64,000 nucleotides of DNA. Source: Sorex araneus. Its lineage: Eukaryota; Chordata; Mammalia; Eulipotyphla; Soricidae. Below, in pieces: positions 62,271-64,000 of this stretch. The stretch lies in NCBI RefSeq assembly GCF_027595985.1, contig NC_073302.1, positions 98,006,734-98,070,733 on the forward strand, read 5' to 3'. The notes below the pieces were generated by a model. It had not been told where the DNA came from and did no database searches. It saw only the letters and a list, made by a program, of their open reading frames with translations. Position numbers and translations under genes: made by a program. Position 1 is the first letter of the stretch. Each line of letters starts with the position of its first letter.

Positions 62271-63000
62271 CTTGTTTTATTTTCATGTGTTATAATTTTT
62301 CCTCCAGATTTTAAATATTCTGTAATGTGGAAAATCCCAGGATTTATTCTCCCATTTTTTTCACAAATTCTACCATAAATCTTCAGTGAAACAATGAAGA
62401 TAAAGAAGGAGAGGTGGAAGAACAGAAAAACTATAAATAAACCTAAAATAAGAAAAACTAAAGGGAGATGTAGAAGGAAGAAATAGAAGAAGAAAAGACA
62501 AGGAAAAAATAAAAGAAAATAGCAAAGAATTTTGTGATAACTGTCAAATGACAGTAAAGTGTAATATAAAATAAATCACATAATTTATGAAGTTATCCTC
62601 AAATGAGGGCTAAAATATATGTCAACACTCCAAATTTAATACTCACAGTCTCAACTTAAGACCTTTCTTCTGACCTCTTGATATTTCATGGACTGCTGTC
62701 TGGTTCCCATGGTAACTATTTTCATTAGACTTTAAATAATAGACAAAGTTATCTACTTGATCACTTATTTTCAGAATCTTGGGAGTTTCATAATCTTTCC
62801 TCCATTCCAACAGCACCCTAAATTAACACTGTTTTTAACTTAAAATATTTGAATGTAAACTTTAATAATTTATCTCAATAAAAAACCTGAGAGAAAGAAA
62901 AAAAAAGAGTGCAGCAAGTGAAAATTTGTAGTAAAGGTCGCACAGTGTAGAAAGGGGTTAATGTAATATAGGGGCTGGGTACCTATAACCCCTGGTTCCA
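62271..63000. other. AT- and purine-rich sequence
   Basis: A purine-rich stretch at 62,395-62,520; otherwise nothing recognised. Confidence 0.5.
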
Positions 63001-63485
63001 AAGTATAAGGAGTCAGAGAACAGAGAAGGAGGAAGTGGAGGGGGAAGGAAGAAGATGAGAAAGGGAAGTAATGGGGGAAACAGGAATTAAGAACTCAGGT
63101 ATACTGGTAATGTGGGAAGGGTATAACTATATACTCAAAGCACAGATTCAACAGCACCAGAAACCTGGAATTTAAACTACAACCACAAAACATTAAAATG
63201 TATCTATCATGGTAATATTACATGTTTGAATCTCATCTATTAATTGTTTTGTAAATTATGGCACTTATAAACAAAATAAACAAAATCAAATAAACAAAAG
63301 AGGGCAAAGATGGATAAAAGGATTGTACTATTCTATAGGAAAAATAAATTCTGAAAGGACACTGACACTGGTGGTTGGATTGGCATTGAAATATTATATA
63401 CCTAAGACTATATCAATAACTTTGTAAGTTGCAGCTCTTTAATGAAGGAAAACTTTAAATAAATTAAATATTAAAAAGTAAAAAC
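63000..63485 (+). mobile_element. Possible old L1 3'UTR
   Basis: GAGGGGGAAGGAAGAAGATG, then ACACTGACACTGGTGGTTGG, AATAACTTTGTAAGTTGCAG and an A-rich end resemble the L1 3' end but are diverged. Confidence 0.45.
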
Positions 63486-63489
63486 ACCC

Positions 63490-64000
63490 AAACAGAAAAA
63501 CTCTAGCACGCATTGTAATAATCAAAATGCCAACAATATAGCACTGAAAGTAACAAGGTTAAAGAAGAAATTTGCATACAAAGGATCTCCCATAAGAGTA
63601 ATGGCAGCAGATATATAAAACGAGACCTTGTAAGTCAGAAGAGAATGGTAATATATAGAACAGAAAATAAATCCTAAGTTAAATAAACATTCCACCATAA
63701 TAACATTTAAATTTGAAGTTACATAAAGCTCTATGAACATGTAGGATATTAAGAAGCTTTGAAAGAGACTTTATATGTCATCTTTAAAAGACCAAATAAA
63801 TGTCATAAATATCATAATTTTTACAAAATGATTGCAATATATTCCAGCATCTCAATAATTTCAAATTCAAAGGTCAGAAATAATCTATAGGCAATCCATT
63901 GCCTAAGTAAAGTTGAGGTGGCTATATTTATATCAGACATCACACAGTTCTAACAAAAATAGGTTATAATAATGACCAGAGATGGTCATTATTTAGTAAT
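63490..64000 (+). mobile_element. Old L1 fragment running off the window
   Basis: ACAAAGGATCTCCCATAAGA, CAGAAGAGAATGGTAATATA and GAGGTGGCTATATTTATATC (a VAIFISD-like frame) resemble ancient mammalian L1. Broken frames. Confidence 0.5.

Overview
This is a mammalian nuclear genomic window, almost certainly from a shrew close to Sorex araneus. It carries many tRNA-headed SINEs of the soricid SOR type, LINE-1 at many stages of decay, and two copies of an RTE-clade LINE that matches my recollection of RTE1_Sar from the common shrew. There are no operons, CRISPR arrays or prokaryotic features. Only one cellular gene is supported: GRM5 (metabotropic glutamate receptor 5), on the minus strand.

Layout. 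1-16,114 is intron downstream of the first coding exon, with scattered repeats. 16,115-16,775 is the first coding exon of GRM5 (220 codons plus one base), with a short stretch of 5'UTR and a probable acceptor at about 16,839. 16,840 to about 33 kb is read as the first, 5'UTR intron. A CpG island at about 32.87-33.46 kb is the best candidate for the GRM5 promoter and non-coding first exon (inference from base composition and position). About 33.5-64 kb would then lie upstream of GRM5, and from 36 kb it is packed with nested transposons: a Tigger DNA transposon fossil, a 5'-inverted L1 holding a truncated RTE, processed pseudogenes of EEF1A1 and TMA7, a nearly complete but broken RTE split by an L1 insertion and a solo LTR, and several antisense L1 pieces.

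The most interesting system is the RTE family and its dependants. The two RTE copies encode an APE-type endonuclease (GDFNA, SDH) and a reverse transcriptase (FADD). RTE1_Sar has been reported, as I recall, as horizontally transferred between parasitic nematodes and the shrew. Two non-autonomous families here are built from RTE ends. One is a SINE with the same tRNA-like head as the poly(A) SOR SINE but with an RTE 5'UTR-like body and the last ~65 bp of the RTE. The other is a longer internal-deletion derivative with ATG-microsatellite tails. One tRNA-type promoter head has therefore been joined to two retrotransposition systems, L1 (poly(A) tail, 15-17 bp target duplications) and RTE (short tandem-repeat tail, ~9 bp duplications).

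Insertion history can be read directly from target-site duplications. An L1 insertion duplicated 17 bp over the RTE start codon, leaving an open chimeric frame. An LTR duplicated CCGAAC inside the RTE reverse-transcriptase region. An L1-tailed non-autonomous element has a 19 bp duplication at 43.4/44.06 kb. The remaining long stretches are AT-rich intronic or intergenic DNA in which I recognise nothing further; they are listed as such.
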